NCBI RefSeq assembly: GCF_022829605.1 | Contig: NZ_JAKSYD010000114.1 | Location: 186,001 to 250,000, forward strand | Source: Methylobacterium sp. E-065 | Lineage (GTDB): Bacteria > Pseudomonadota > Alphaproteobacteria > Rhizobiales > Beijerinckiaceae | Reading direction: 5' to 3' | Length of the DNA: 64,000 nucleotides | Shown here: piece after piece, positions 21,506-29,834 of the stretch | Position numbering within the stretch: the first letter of the stretch is position 1 | Layout of the letters: each line of letters starts with the position of its first letter | Translations under genes and position numbers: made by a program | Notes under the pieces: generated by a model | The model's input: only the letters and a program-made list of their open reading frames with translations | Database searches by the model: none | Told to the model about the DNA's origin: nothing

Positions 21506-22222
21506 TCAGCGTCGGCCGGCCTGATCGATGACCGCGCGGGCGACATCGTGCGCGGCCGGGCGGCCGCCGCGCTCCGCGCCAAGGCGATCACGCACATCGC
21601 CCGGCTCCAGGTCGGCGATGAGATCGCGAATCTGACGGGGGAGTGGTTTTTCCGAATCGAGGACGACGTGCACGGCGCCGGTCGCCACCATGTTGTCGAG
21701 GCCCGGCGCGAAGACCGGCGTAGTCTTCGCCATGTCGTTGAGCTTGTCGAGGGGCAGCTTGGTCACCCGTGCGACCGAGGGCAGATCCATCACGCTCGGA
21801 TTGGCGCCCGGCAGAGCTGCCAGGACCCGTGTGGCGAGCGCCGTCGCGATGAAGGCGCCGGCTGCCGAGTGACCGTAGATGAGCCCGATCGTCGGGTGGC
21901 CCGAGCGGTCCGCCAGCAGCAGCGCCTTGGCGAGGTGGGCGAGGCACTCGTTGAGGCCGAGAAGTTCGTCCCGCCGGCTCATGCGCTGGCTGTCGGAATC
22001 GACCGCCACGAGGATCGGCGCCCGGTCGCCCGCCCGGATCGCATCGAGCACCGACCGTGACAAGCGCAGCGCCCCATCGACCCCGAGCGGGGTATCGCCG
22101 TCGATGCCGACAAGGGTGATGCGCCCGTCGGCGAACGGTCCGGTGCCGCTCACCAGCCCGTCTTGGACCGTGACGTCGTGCCCGTCCGGGAACATGGAAG
22201 TCAGGATCTCAGCGAGCGTCAT
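21506..22222 (-). CDS. mdcE: MdcE, malonate decarboxylase gamma subunit
   Basis: 238 residues from the ATG at 22222; the open frame runs further upstream, but the residues there are the out-of-frame shadow of mdcD. It has a carboxyltransferase/crotonase-like fold: DGRITLVGIDGDTPLGVDGAL, LVAVDSDSQRMSRRDELLG, and YGHSAAGAFIATALA, which forms the oxyanion-hole region. With MdcD it makes the decarboxylase unit that removes CO2 from malonyl-S-ACP. It overlaps the end of mdcD by 14 bases. Confidence 0.95.
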   Translation of the reverse strand: MTLAEILTSMFPDGHDVTVQDGLVSGTGPFADGRITLVGIDGDTPLGVDGALRLSRSVLDAIRAGDRAPILVAVDSDSQRMSRRDELLGLNECLAHLAKALLLADRSGHPTIGLIYGHSAAGAFIATALATRVLAALPGANPSVMDLPSVARVTKLPLDKLNDMAKTTPVFAPGLDNMVATGAVHVVLDSEKPLPRQIRDLIADLEPGDVRDRLGAERGGRPAAHDVARAVIDQAGRR

Positions 22223-23138
22223 GGTCCATCTCCCCGACCCGGGCCACGATCGCGTCGAACGCATCCGTATCCATCGCCGGCACCGCCTCCGGGTCGTTGA
22301 CGCCGAGCCGCCGCCAGACATCCGTGGCGTCGTGGCAATCGCCGAAGCGCGCGATCCGGTCTTCGAGCCGCGCCTGCTCGGCCTCCAGGGTGTCGAGATC
22401 GAAGGCCGGGGCCCGGCCGATCAGATCCAGAGCTGCCCGCCGGAAGGCCGAGACGGTGTCGGCGCAGAACGCGTCCGCGCCGCCGGTCAGCCGGCGATGC
22501 TTGCCGCCCATCGTCCGCCAGACGAGTGCCCGATCGCGGGAATCGAATTCCTCGGCGCCCTTGTTGGTCTCGATCACCTCCGGCCCGGAGACCGAGATGC
22601 GGCCGCCCTCGGAGACAGCCAGCCGCGAGCAGGTGCCGGCGATGAGCCCGCCGCCGCCGTAGCATCCAGCCCGCCCGCCGATCAGGCCGATCACCGGGAT
22701 GCCGGCCGCGCGGACATCCACGATCGCCCGCATCGTCTCGGCGATGGCGGTCTCGCCGGCATTGGCCTCCTGAAGGCGAACGCCACCGGTATCGAACAGG
22801 ATCAGCACCGCTTTCGGCTTCAGTTCCAGAGCCACCCGGAGAAGGCCGACCAGCTTGGCCCCGTGGATCTCGCCGAAGGCGCCGCCCATGAACCGGCCTT
22901 CCTGCGCGGCGATCAGAACGGGTGCGCCGTCGAGAGTCGCTTCGCCGACCACGATGCCGTCGTCGAAGGCGCGGGGCAGGTCGAACAGCGGCAGGTGCGG
23001 GCTCATCCGCCGCTCGGTGGGCGGCAGGAACTCGCGGACGCTGCTTGGATCGGCGAGCGCTGTCACGCGCTGGCGGGCGGTCGCCTCGTACCAGCTCAGG
23101 GTGTCCGGATCGGTACGCGCGGAGCGATCGCCAGCCAT
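22209..23138 (-). CDS. mdcD: MdcD, malonate decarboxylase beta subunit
   Basis: 309 residues, a carboxyltransferase-like subunit that pairs with MdcE. Segments typical of the family are ARQRVTALADPSSVREFLPP near the N-terminus, EGRFMGGAFGEIHGAKL, LILFDTGGVRLQEANAGE and GGRAGCYGGGGLIAG, which builds the acyl-binding pocket. The reaction is decarboxylation of malonyl-ACP to acetyl-ACP without biotin. It starts two bases after mdcC and overlaps mdcE, so translation is coupled along the operon. Confidence 0.96.
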   Translation of the reverse strand: MAGDRSARTDPDTLSWYEATARQRVTALADPSSVREFLPPTERRMSPHLPLFDLPRAFDDGIVVGEATLDGAPVLIAAQEGRFMGGAFGEIHGAKLVGLLRVALELKPKAVLILFDTGGVRLQEANAGETAIAETMRAIVDVRAAGIPVIGLIGGRAGCYGGGGLIAGTCSRLAVSEGGRISVSGPEVIETNKGAEEFDSRDRALVWRTMGGKHRRLTGGADAFCADTVSAFRRAALDLIGRAPAFDLDTLEAEQARLEDRIARFGDCHDATDVWRRLGVNDPEAVPAMDTDAFDAIVARVGEMDHDAR

Positions 23139-23140
23139 GA

Positions 23141-23449
23141 TCAGGCCTCCATCAGCCGAGCACCCTGAAGCAGGCGCAGCGACACGGTATCGGGGCGGGC
23201 GCCGCCGTCGTTGATGCTGATCCGGAGGCCGCCGGGCTGCGCCCGGGCGACGAAATCCGCCACCACGGCCTCCCAGACGTCGCCGTAGCCGGCAATCGGT
23301 GTCTCAATCGCAACCTCGCAGGCGTCCGGCGGCAGGACCCGCTCCAGCAGGACCTCCAGATTGCCGGAGGCGACCACGCCGGTGATTGCGTTCGGCACCG
23401 AGCCGGGCAGCGGTTTCTTGGTGGTGTGGCGGAAGGTCAGCGATTCCAT
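23141..23449 (-). CDS. mdcC: MdcC, malonate decarboxylase acyl carrier subunit (delta)
   Basis: 102 residues from the ATG at 23449. The extra upstream codons in the frame read through a G+C-rich repeat and are discarded. The cofactor attachment site is in VVASGNLEVLLE, with Ser28 the expected residue for the phosphoribosyl-dephospho-CoA arm. The C-terminal segment ARPDTVSLRLLQG is also typical of MdcC/CitD-like proteins. It carries acetyl and malonyl groups between MdcA, MdcH and MdcDE. Between it and mdcA lie 146 non-coding bases where other operons have mdcB. Confidence 0.92.
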   Translation of the reverse strand: MESLTFRHTTKKPLPGSVPNAITGVVASGNLEVLLERVLPPDACEVAIETPIAGYGDVWEAVVADFVARAQPGGLRISINDGGARPDTVSLRLLQGARLMEA

Positions 23450-23465
23450 CCGACTGTTCCTTGAA

Positions 23466-23582
23466 GGGCGCCTCTCCGCCCCCGTGCGGGGAGGCGATGG
23501 TGGTGGGGATGGTTCAGGCGGCACCGGAACGCGCGATCCTGAGCCACCCCGCTAACCCCTCCCCACAAGGAGGCGGGGCATT
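23466..23582. repeat. Pair of G+C-rich palindromic repeat units between mdcA and mdcC
   Basis: Two related hairpins in opposite orientation. The first has arms 23471-23479 and 23486-23494 around a six-base loop; the second, at about 23554-23580, has the core CCTCC and GGAGG around CCACAA. The sequences (CCCCTCCCC... and ...GGGGAGG) look like the short intergenic repeats common in Methylobacteriaceae and rhizobia. The segment interrupts the mdc operon and could act as an mRNA-stabilising or attenuating element. A related CCTCTCCC/GGGGAC hairpin lies near 49093. Confidence 0.55.
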
Positions 23583-23595
23583 ATTGCGGTCGTTT

Positions 23596-25242
23596 CTACC
23601 AGTTTCGGAACTTCGCCGGCGGCTCGTAGAGTCCTCCGGACCAATGCACCAAGTCCTTGATCGATTTCGCCGCCAGCAACGCCCGGTCGGCGTCGAGGGG
23701 CTCGATACCGAGATCCTCCGGTCGGCGGATGACGCCGCGGGCGCGCAGCTCTTCGACCTTCGCCCGATCGCGGCCGCGCCCCACTTCCGTGTAGCCGGCG
23801 ACCCCTCGGATCGCCTGCTCGCGCTCGTCGGCATCCCGGCACAGCAGAAGGTTGGCGATGCCCTCCTCGGTGACGATGTGGGTGACGTCATCGGCGTAGA
23901 TCATGACCGGCGCCAATTCGAGGCCGATCTTCCGAGCCAGTTCCAGAGCGTCGAGCTGCTCCACGAAGGTTGGGACCAGCTTGTCGCCGAAGGTCTCGAC
24001 CAGCTGCACCACGAGCTTGCGCCCGCGCATCAGGGCCGGGTCGCCGACGATCTGCCCCTCGCGCCCCGCCTTCATCCACGCATCCGACGGGTGACGGCGG
24101 CCGTGCGGGTCCGAGCCCATGTTGGGGGCGCCGCCAAACCCGGCCACGCGCGACTGCGTGATCGTCGAGGAATGGCCCGACAGGTCGATCTGGAGCGTCG
24201 CGCCGATGAACATGTCGCAGGCGTACAGACCGGCCGTCTGGCAGAAGGCGCGGTTCGAGCGCAAGCTTCCATCCGCGCCGGTGAAGAAGATGTCAGGTCG
24301 CTCCCGGATGTAGCGGTCCATCCCGACCTCCGAGCCGAAACAATGGACCTGCTTGACCCAGCCGGATTCGATCGCTGGGATCAGGGTCGGGTGTGGGTTG
24401 AGCGCCCAGTGGGTGGCAATTTTGCCCTTCAGGCCGAGCTTTTCTCCGTAGGTCGGCAGCAACAGCTCGATCGCAGCTGTTCCAAAACCGATCCCGTGGT
24501 TGAGGCGGCGGATGCCATACTCAGCATAGATCCCTTTGATCGCCATCATGGCGATCAGGATCTGGGTCTCGGTCATCGCCGCCGGATCGCGGGTGAACAG
24601 CGGCTCGACATAGAACGGCCTGTCGGCCTCGACCACGAAATCCACGCGGTCGCCCGGAATGTCGACCCGCGGGACCTTGTCGACGATCTCGTTGACCTGC
24701 GCGACCACGACGCCGTTCTTGAAGGCGGTGGCCTCCACGACGGTCGGCGTGTCCTCGGTGTTGGGCCCCGTGTAGAGGTTGCCCTCCCGGTCGGCCGAGA
24801 CGCCCGCGATCAGCGCGACGTTGGGCGTGAGGTCGACGAAGTAGCGGGCGAACAGTTCGAGGTAGGTATGCACCGCCCCGAGTTCGATCTGGCCGCCGTA
24901 CAGCATCTTGGCGATGCGGGCGCCCTGCGGGCCGGAATAGGAATAGTCGAGGCGCTTTGCGATGCCGGTCTCGAACACATCGAGGTGCTCCGGCAGCACG
25001 ATCCCCGACTGCACCATGTGCAGATTGTGGATCTTGCCGGGATCGCAGGCGCTGAGGCCCCGGGCCAGGCAATCGGCCTGCTTCTGGTTGTCGCCTTCCA
25101 GGCAGACACGATCCCCGGGCCGCAGGATCGCTTCGAGCAGATCGACCACGGCTGCTGCCGGCACGACCTTGCCCGTGGCATGGGTGCGCCCTGCCGCGAT
25201 GCGGGCGTCGCGCGCCAGCCTCTCACCGCGCCATTCGGTCAT
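23596..25242 (-). CDS. mdcA: MdcA, malonate decarboxylase alpha subunit (acetyl-S-ACP:malonate transferase)
   Basis: 548 residues, the usual length. It exchanges acetyl for malonyl on the carrier protein MdcC, releasing acetate. Family segments seen are GDRVCLEGDNQKQADCLA, GPQGARIAKMLYGGQIELGA and NHGIGFGTAAIELLLPTYGEKLG, together with GFGGAPNMGSDPHGRRHP near the second CoA-transferase-like domain. It is the first gene of the minus-strand mdc operon, divergent from madLM with a 227-base control region. Confidence 0.97.
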   Translation of the reverse strand: MTEWRGERLARDARIAAGRTHATGKVVPAAAVVDLLEAILRPGDRVCLEGDNQKQADCLARGLSACDPGKIHNLHMVQSGIVLPEHLDVFETGIAKRLDYSYSGPQGARIAKMLYGGQIELGAVHTYLELFARYFVDLTPNVALIAGVSADREGNLYTGPNTEDTPTVVEATAFKNGVVVAQVNEIVDKVPRVDIPGDRVDFVVEADRPFYVEPLFTRDPAAMTETQILIAMMAIKGIYAEYGIRRLNHGIGFGTAAIELLLPTYGEKLGLKGKIATHWALNPHPTLIPAIESGWVKQVHCFGSEVGMDRYIRERPDIFFTGADGSLRSNRAFCQTAGLYACDMFIGATLQIDLSGHSSTITQSRVAGFGGAPNMGSDPHGRRHPSDAWMKAGREGQIVGDPALMRGRKLVVQLVETFGDKLVPTFVEQLDALELARKIGLELAPVMIYADDVTHIVTEEGIANLLLCRDADEREQAIRGVAGYTEVGRGRDRAKVEELRARGVIRRPEDLGIEPLDADRALLAAKSIKDLVHWSGGLYEPPAKFRNW

Positions 25243-25314
25243 TCGCGCCTTCCCACTCGGTATGCCAAACCAACGATAGTGCAGCGATAGGTATTTTCAA
25301 ACCCGTTTTCATCA

Positions 25315-25362
25315 CGGTTTCGTATACGGGATTGCCAGTCTGTCAATATTTTGCATACTCCC
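25315..25362. promoter_or_regulatory. Candidate GntR operator between mdcA and madL
   Basis: A perfect eight-base palindrome CGTATACG at 25321-25328, flanked as TTTCGTATACGGGA (half-sites agree at five of seven positions). A further half-site-like GCATAC lies at 25353-25358 in the same divergent intergenic region. From memory, the Acinetobacter malonate repressor MdcY, also a GntR/FCD protein, recognises a palindrome with a central GTATAC. A GntR/FCD gene ends this cluster, so this is the natural candidate operator for both divergent transcripts. Confidence 0.45.
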
Positions 25363-25469
25363 GGGAACGGCCAGTTAGCCGAGACGGGAAGGAGACGGTC
25401 CATGCCGAGCGCGTCGAGACACGTGCCGCGGCTCGCCCGCAGAGCGGCTGAGCCGAAGGACCAACGCCG

Positions 25470-25922
25470 ATGATCGTGCTCGGTGTCGCCCTGCTTGCCG
25501 GCTGTACGCTGATCGGCGTGTATCTCGGCGATCTTCTGGGACTTGCGCTCGGCGTGAAGGCCAATGTCGGCGGTGTCGGCATCGCGATGATTCTGCTCAT
25601 CGCGGCGCGCTTCTGGTTGTCGCGGCGGGGCCGCCTGACCAAGGGCGTTCAGTTCGGCGTCGAGTTCTGGGCCGGCATGTACATCCCGATCGTGGTCGCC
25701 ATGGCGGCCCAGCAGAATGTGGTCGCCGCGATGAGCGGGGGCCCGATCGTGCTGATCGCCGCGACGGGATCGCTGGTCCTGTGCTTCGGCGCGGTGGCGC
25801 TGCTCAGTCGGATCGGCCGCCGAGACCCGGGCAGCCCCGCGGTCGAGCGGGGCGGATCGGTGATCGAAGGTGACGCGGAGCCGGTCGGCCGTACCGCCGG
25901 CTCCCAGGTCGGCAAGGAGTGA
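25470..25922 (+). CDS. madL: MadL, small subunit of the malonate transporter
   Basis: 150 residues with four hydrophobic helices in the first 115 residues and a polar C-terminal tail. The pattern LLAGCTLIGVYLGDLLGLALGVKANVGGVG followed by FWAGMYIPIVVAMAAQQNV is characteristic of MadL. With MadM it forms a sodium-dependent malonate/Na+ symporter (known from Malonomonas) in the inner membrane. It is divergent from mdcA and its stop is six bases before the ATG of madM. Confidence 0.93.
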   Translation: MIVLGVALLAGCTLIGVYLGDLLGLALGVKANVGGVGIAMILLIAARFWLSRRGRLTKGVQFGVEFWAGMYIPIVVAMAAQQNVVAAMSGGPIVLIAATGSLVLCFGAVALLSRIGRRDPGSPAVERGGSVIEGDAEPVGRTAGSQVGKE

Positions 25923-25927
25923 GCACA

Positions 25928-26704
25928 ATGGATCACACGATCTGGCACGGCATCGAGCATGTCTTCGTGGAGCAGAGCCTGGTCGCCGCCTTCGCGGTGG
26001 TCGGGGCGCTGATCCTCGTCTCCAACGTCGCCGCCAAGTATCTCACCAACGGGCGGGTCCACGGTTCGGCCATCGCCATCGTGCTGGGCCTGGTGCTGGC
26101 CTATGTCGGCGGACTCTATACCGGCGGGAAGAAGGGGCTCGCCGACATCCCGGCGCTCGCGGGCATCGGCCTCATGGGCGGGGCGATGCTGCGGGACTTC
26201 GCGATCGTGGCGACAGCCTTCGAAGTCGATGTCGTCGAGGCGCGCCGCGCCGGTCTGCTCGGCGTGCTCGCCCTGGCCCTCGGAACGATCCTGCCGTTCA
26301 TCGTCGGCACCCTAACCGCCGTGGCGTTCGGGTATCATGATGCGGTCTCGATCACGACGATCGGCGCGGGTGCGATCACCTACATCGTCGGACCCGTCAC
26401 CGGCGCGGCCATCGGCGCGGACTCCACCGTCATGGCCCTTTCGATAGCCACTGGAGTGACCAAGGCCGTCATGGTGATGGTCGGCACGCCCCTCGTGGCG
26501 CGGCTGATCGGCCTCGACAACCCGCGCTCGGCGATGGCCTACGGCGGCTTGATGGGGACCGTGAGCGGCGTGGCGGGAGGCCTCGCGGCGACCGATCCCA
26601 AGCTGGTGCCGTACGGGGCGCTGACCGCCACCTTCCACACCGGCATCGGCTGTCTGGTCGGGCCCTCGATCCTGTTCCTGGCCGTGCGTGCCCTAGTGGG
26701 GTGA
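25928..26704 (+). CDS. madM: MadM, large subunit of the malonate transporter
   Basis: 258 residues from the ATG at 25928, chosen because AAGGAG sits eight bases upstream; a GTG at 25919 overlapping the madL stop is also open. It has eight to nine hydrophobic segments. Typical stretches are VAAKYLTNGRVHGSAIAIVLG, TIGAGAITYIVGPVTGAAIG and GLMGTVSGVAGGLAATDPKLVPYGA. It imports malonate for the divergent Mdc enzyme. The following GntR regulator gene starts about 113 bases downstream. Confidence 0.94.
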   Translation: MDHTIWHGIEHVFVEQSLVAAFAVVGALILVSNVAAKYLTNGRVHGSAIAIVLGLVLAYVGGLYTGGKKGLADIPALAGIGLMGGAMLRDFAIVATAFEVDVVEARRAGLLGVLALALGTILPFIVGTLTAVAFGYHDAVSITTIGAGAITYIVGPVTGAAIGADSTVMALSIATGVTKAVMVMVGTPLVARLIGLDNPRSAMAYGGLMGTVSGVAGGLAATDPKLVPYGALTATFHTGIGCLVGPSILFLAVRALVG

Positions 26705-26817
26705 CATACTTCACCGGAGCGTCGCCTTGGCAAGATCCGGTGGATGATGACAAAGGACTGTGCCGTTTGCTCCGTGGACTTGAAGCCGCGTCGAGCGGAT
26801 TGGTCTAGGGTTGGCGA

Positions 26818-27486
26818 ATGCACGGCGATTTTCAGAAGATCGATACGGGACTGCTCTCGGACCGGATCCGTGACGCGCTCACCGATGCCATCGCGTCGGG
26901 CGAGATTGCGGCCGGCACGGCCCTCGACGAGCAGAACCTCGCGCAGCGTTACGGCGCGTCGCGCACGCCAGTGCGGGAAGCCCTGCGGCAGCTCGCGGCC
27001 TCGGGGCTCGTGGAGATCCGGCCGCGGAGGGGCGTCGTCGTCGCGCGGCTGACGCCCCAGCGCATCGCCGACATGTTCGAGACCACCGCCGAGATCGAGG
27101 CGATGTGTGCCCGGCTCGCCACCTACCGGATGACCCCGCTCGAACGGGGCCAACTGATGGAGCTGCACGCGGATTCGGCGATCGCGGTCCGAGATGGGGA
27201 CATCGACGCCTACGACCGCTTCAACCGCGCCTTCCACGAGGCGCTCTACACCGCGACCCACAACGGCTACATGGCCGAACAGGCGCTGGCGATCCGCGAG
27301 CGCCTCGCCGCCTTCCGCCGGACACAGCTCCGCCACGCCGACCGGATCGGCCGCTCCTATGAGGAGCACGGCGAGATCCTGACGGCGATCGCGGAGGGCG
27401 ACGGCGAGACGGCGGCCCGGCGGATGCGCGCGCACATGCTGCGAGCAGCCGTGGCGCTCGGGCGGTACATCGCGGAACACGGCTGA
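26818..27486 (+). CDS. GntR-family (FadR/FCD) transcriptional regulator, probably of malonate genes
   Basis: 222 residues. The N-terminal winged helix-turn-helix contains EQNLAQRYGASRTPVREALRQLAASGLVEIRPRRGVVVA, and the C-terminal half is an all-helical FCD ligand-binding domain with a metal/acid-binding set of residues (EIEAMCARLA, FNRAFHEALY, EHGEILTAI). It lies directly downstream of madM, and a GTATAC-centred palindrome lies in the mdcA-madL control region. It probably represses the cluster and is released by malonate or malonyl-CoA. The effector is inferred from relatives such as MdcY and MatR. Confidence 0.88.
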   Translation: MHGDFQKIDTGLLSDRIRDALTDAIASGEIAAGTALDEQNLAQRYGASRTPVREALRQLAASGLVEIRPRRGVVVARLTPQRIADMFETTAEIEAMCARLATYRMTPLERGQLMELHADSAIAVRDGDIDAYDRFNRAFHEALYTATHNGYMAEQALAIRERLAAFRRTQLRHADRIGRSYEEHGEILTAIAEGDGETAARRMRAHMLRAAVALGRYIAEHG

Positions 27487-27582
27487 CGCCCGAGAACGAC
27501 ACGTCGCGCCGGTACCATTGCCGCGCGTATTCGGACCGCCCGGATCGACAGCCTTAGAGTTCGAAGGGCGGTTCGCCCGCGC

Positions 27583-27969
27583 TCACGTCACGACCTCCGA
27601 GCCTCGTTGCGGGGGCGTCCCGAGTGCATCCGCCATCCGGCCCACGCGTTCGGCCGCCCGGCCGATCCCCGCCGCGGCCCGCTCTGCATCCTCCGCGCGG
27701 CCGTGCTCCGCAGCTTCGGTCGCAGCGCGCAAGTCCGCGACCTCCGCTTCGAGGCCGGCAAGCCGCCCGCGCAGTTCCGCCAGCTCATCGGCGATCGTCA
27801 GCGCCGCCATCACCTGCAGGCGCATGTCGCCAATCTCACCGAAGCTCTTGCGCATCTCGCCGATGCGCCCGTCAAGGCTCTCGGCGAGTGCGGTGAGGTG
27901 CGCCTCCTCGCCTTCCCCACAGGCCATGCGGTAGCTGCGGCCGTCGATGGTCACGTTGATCTGCGGCAA
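27583..27969 (-). CDS. zapA: ZapA, FtsZ-ring associated protein
   Basis: 128 residues. The N-terminal globular head is recognised by PQINVTIDGRSYRMACGEGEEAHL, followed by LAESLDGRIGEMRKSFGEIGDMRLQVMAALTIADEL, which is typical of ZapA. A long coiled coil (ELRGRLAGLEAEVADLRAA) follows. It bundles FtsZ filaments at the division site. It is downstream of the DUF4164 gene on the same strand, an arrangement common in alphaproteobacteria. The low-complexity Ala/Glu/Arg tail is longer than in E. coli. Confidence 0.93.
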   Translation of the reverse strand: MPQINVTIDGRSYRMACGEGEEAHLTALAESLDGRIGEMRKSFGEIGDMRLQVMAALTIADELAELRGRLAGLEAEVADLRAATEAAEHGRAEDAERAAAGIGRAAERVGRMADALGTPPQRGSEVVT

Positions 27970-27998
27970 GAGCGGCTCCAGGGGGCGCGATATCCGGG

Positions 27999-28283
27999 TC
28001 AGGCGCGTCCGAGGACATCCTGGACGGTCTCGATTGCCCGGTCGAGGCGCTGCCCGACCTCGCCGGTCGTGGCGGTGACCTCCGCGAGCCGGGCGCTGGC
28101 CGCGTCGAGGGCGGCGGCGAGCCGAGCGCGATCCTCGTCCATCAGCGCCAGCTCGGCGTCGCGGTCGTCCGGCTGAGCGGCCTTCTCCAGGCGGTACTGG
28201 ACGACGGCATCCATACGGTTCACCGCCGCCTCGAGGCGGGCAAGCGCCTCGTCGATCATGCTGGGTTCGGACTCGTCGGCCAT
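27999..28283 (-). CDS. DUF4164 family small coiled-coil protein
   Basis: 94 residues from the ATG at 28283; codons further upstream in the frame do not look coding. Almost the entire protein is predicted helix with heptads (IDEALARLEAAVNRMDAVV; DEDRARLAAALDAASARLAEV). The family is found next to zapA in alphaproteobacteria, here 29 bases upstream of it, and a role in division or envelope organisation is inferred only from that. The function is unknown. Confidence 0.8.
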   Translation of the reverse strand: MADESEPSMIDEALARLEAAVNRMDAVVQYRLEKAAQPDDRDAELALMDEDRARLAAALDAASARLAEVTATTGEVGQRLDRAIETVQDVLGRA

Positions 28284-28442
28284 GGTCTTCCGTTCGTCGG
28301 ACGCGGAAGTTTTCGATCGAATGCCGTCGGAATTCCAGCGCAAAATTGCGGATCTCACCCGGAAGGCACCACCCGGTAGATCAAGCGTCGAAATCCCTGT
28401 TTATTGATTGGAGAATCGAAGGTCTTTGTCACCGCCACGCGT

Positions 28443-28470
28443 TTGACAGGTCGAAGCGCCATGCTAGACA
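28443..28470 (+). promoter_or_regulatory. Predicted sigma-70 promoter upstream of gap
   Basis: A perfect -35 box TTGACA at 28443-28448 and a -10-like TAGACA at 28465-28470 with a 16-base spacer. Transcription would start near 28477, giving a leader of about 263 bases before the gap start codon. The -10 box is not ideal, so confidence is moderate. Confidence 0.5.
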
Positions 28471-28476
28471 GCCGCG

Positions 28477-28739
28477 CGCTCCCGAAAGGGACCGTGCACG
28501 ACGCCGGGAATGCCGGCCCGTGACAGTCCCGAGGCCGTGGCCGCAACCGAGCGCTTCGCTGGTTGCCGGCTGTGAAGCCCGGACTCTCCCGGTCCGGTTC
28601 ATCGCCGGTTCAAGCCCGCCCGTCCAGATCCGCGCGACCAAGCACTGCGCGGCGTCGGGGCGGAACCTCGGGATCCGCCGCAAAACCCGCCTCGTGCGGT
28701 GCCGCGCGGTCGAGGGCCGTATCAGGAAGGAATGACGCC
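28477..28739 (+). promoter_or_regulatory. Strongly structured leader RNA (or separate small RNA) before gap
   Basis: Several hairpins follow one another. 28480-28491 is TCCC-GAAA-GGGA with a GNRA loop. 28503-28517 is GCCGG/CCGGC. 28543-28566 has ten base pairs with one bulged G and a three-base loop. 28579-28597 has five pairs. 28659-28679 is GGCGGA/TCCGCC. The stretch does not look coding. It might be a cis-regulatory leader of the gap operon or an independent RNA; the family of 6S RNA is encoded near zapA in many proteobacteria, but I cannot match this sequence to it. No riboswitch class was recognised. Bases 28284-28442 hold nothing that I recognise. Confidence 0.45.
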
Positions 28740-29744
28740 GTGACGAAGGTTGCCATCAACGGGTTCGGACGCATCGGCCGCAACGTCCTGCGCGCGATCG
28801 CGGAAGCCGGCCGCAGCGACATCGAGGTCGTGGCGATCAACGATCTCGGCCCGGTGGAGACCAACGCCCACCTGCTCCGTTTCGACTCCGTGCATGGCCG
28901 CTTCCCCGGCGAAGTCGCGGTCGATGGCGAATTCCTGGTGGTGAACGGCAAGCGGATCAAGGTCACGGCCGTGCGCAACCCGGCCGAGCTGCCCCACCGT
29001 GACCTCGGTGTCGACATCGCGCTCGAATGCACCGGCATCTTCACCTCGAAGGACAAAGCCAAGGCCCATCTCGACGCCGGCGCCAAGCGCGTCCTGGTCT
29101 CGGCGCCTGCCGACGGCGCCGACCTGACGGTGGTCTACGGCGTCAACCACGACAAGCTCACGCGCGAACACCTCGTCGTTTCGAACGCCTCCTGCACCAC
29201 CAACTGCCTGGCGCCGGTCGCCCAGGTGCTGGACGCGGCAGTCGGCATCGAGCGCGGCTTCATGACCACGATCCACTCCTACACCAACGACCAGCCGTCG
29301 CTGGACCAGATGCACAAGGATCTCTATCGGGGCCGCGCCGCGGCGCTCTCGATGATCCCGACCTCGACCGGCGCCGCCAAGGCCGTGGGCCTGGTGCTGC
29401 CGGAGCTGAAGGGCAAGCTCGACGGAACCGCGATCCGCGTGCCGACTCCGAACGTCTCGGCGGTCGACCTCGTGTTCACGGCAAAGCGCGCCACGTCGGT
29501 CGAAGAGATCAACGAGGCCATCAAGGCTGCGGCTGCGGGCCCGCTCAAGGGCGTGCTCGGCGTGACCGACCGGCCGAACGTGTCGATCGACTTCAACCAT
29601 GATCCGCACTCGTCGACCTTCCACCTTGACCAGACCAAGGTCATGGACGGCACGTTCGTGCGCATCCTGTCCTGGTACGATAACGAGTGGGGTTTCTCGA
29701 ACCGCATGGCCGACACCGCCGTGGCGATGGCCAAACTGATCTGA
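28740..29744 (+). CDS. gap: Glyceraldehyde-3-phosphate dehydrogenase
   Basis: 334 residues starting at GTG 28740, which is preceded by AGGAAGGA at the right distance; the N-terminus [18 protein letters not shown] is the NAD-binding start of the family. Catalytic Cys152 lies in [12 protein letters not shown], and the C-terminal [12 protein letters not shown] is typical. It catalyses glyceraldehyde 3-phosphate to 1,3-bisphosphoglycerate, reversibly, in glycolysis and gluconeogenesis. A 16-bp perfect hairpin follows the gene; a small membrane-protein gene and then pgk come next, as in other alphaproteobacteria. Confidence 0.98.
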   Translation: MTKVAINGFGRIGRNVLRAIAEAGRSDIEVVAINDLGPVETNAHLLRFDSVHGRFPGEVAVDGEFLVVNGKRIKVTAVRNPAELPHRDLGVDIALECTGIFTSKDKAKAHLDAGAKRVLVSAPADGADLTVVYGVNHDKLTREHLVVSNASCTTNCLAPVAQVLDAAVGIERGFMTTIHSYTNDQPSLDQMHKDLYRGRAAALSMIPTSTGAAKAVGLVLPELKGKLDGTAIRVPTPNVSAVDLVFTAKRATSVEEINEAIKAAAAGPLKGVLGVTDRPNVSIDFNHDPHSSTFHLDQTKVMDGTFVRILSWYDNEWGFSNRMADTAVAMAKLI

Positions 29745-29753
29745 GTCGGGTTG

Positions 29754-29792
29754 CGAATGGCCGCCGTCCCGTGACAGGACGGCGGCCATTCG
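29754..29792 (+). terminator. Long perfect hairpin after gap
   Basis: Sixteen-base-pair stem with arms 29754-29769 and 29777-29792 around the seven-base loop CGTGACA. No T-run follows on either strand, so it may work as an mRNA 3'-end stabiliser or processing site that sets gap expression apart from the downstream pgk, rather than as a classic intrinsic terminator. Confidence 0.65.
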
Positions 29793-29834
29793 CCCGATTG
29801 GGCGGTCTCACCACGAACCGGGAACTCGCCAGGA

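Noticed and set aside
28461..28523. 20-codon ORF that could be a leader peptide before gap
   Set aside because: Its ATG lies within the proposed promoter, upstream of the expected transcript start, and it has no ribosome binding site.
28605..28630. GGTTCAAGCCC resembling a tRNA T-arm upstream of gap
   Set aside because: Stem pairs fail after two positions and no acceptor stem exists; it belongs to the structured leader.
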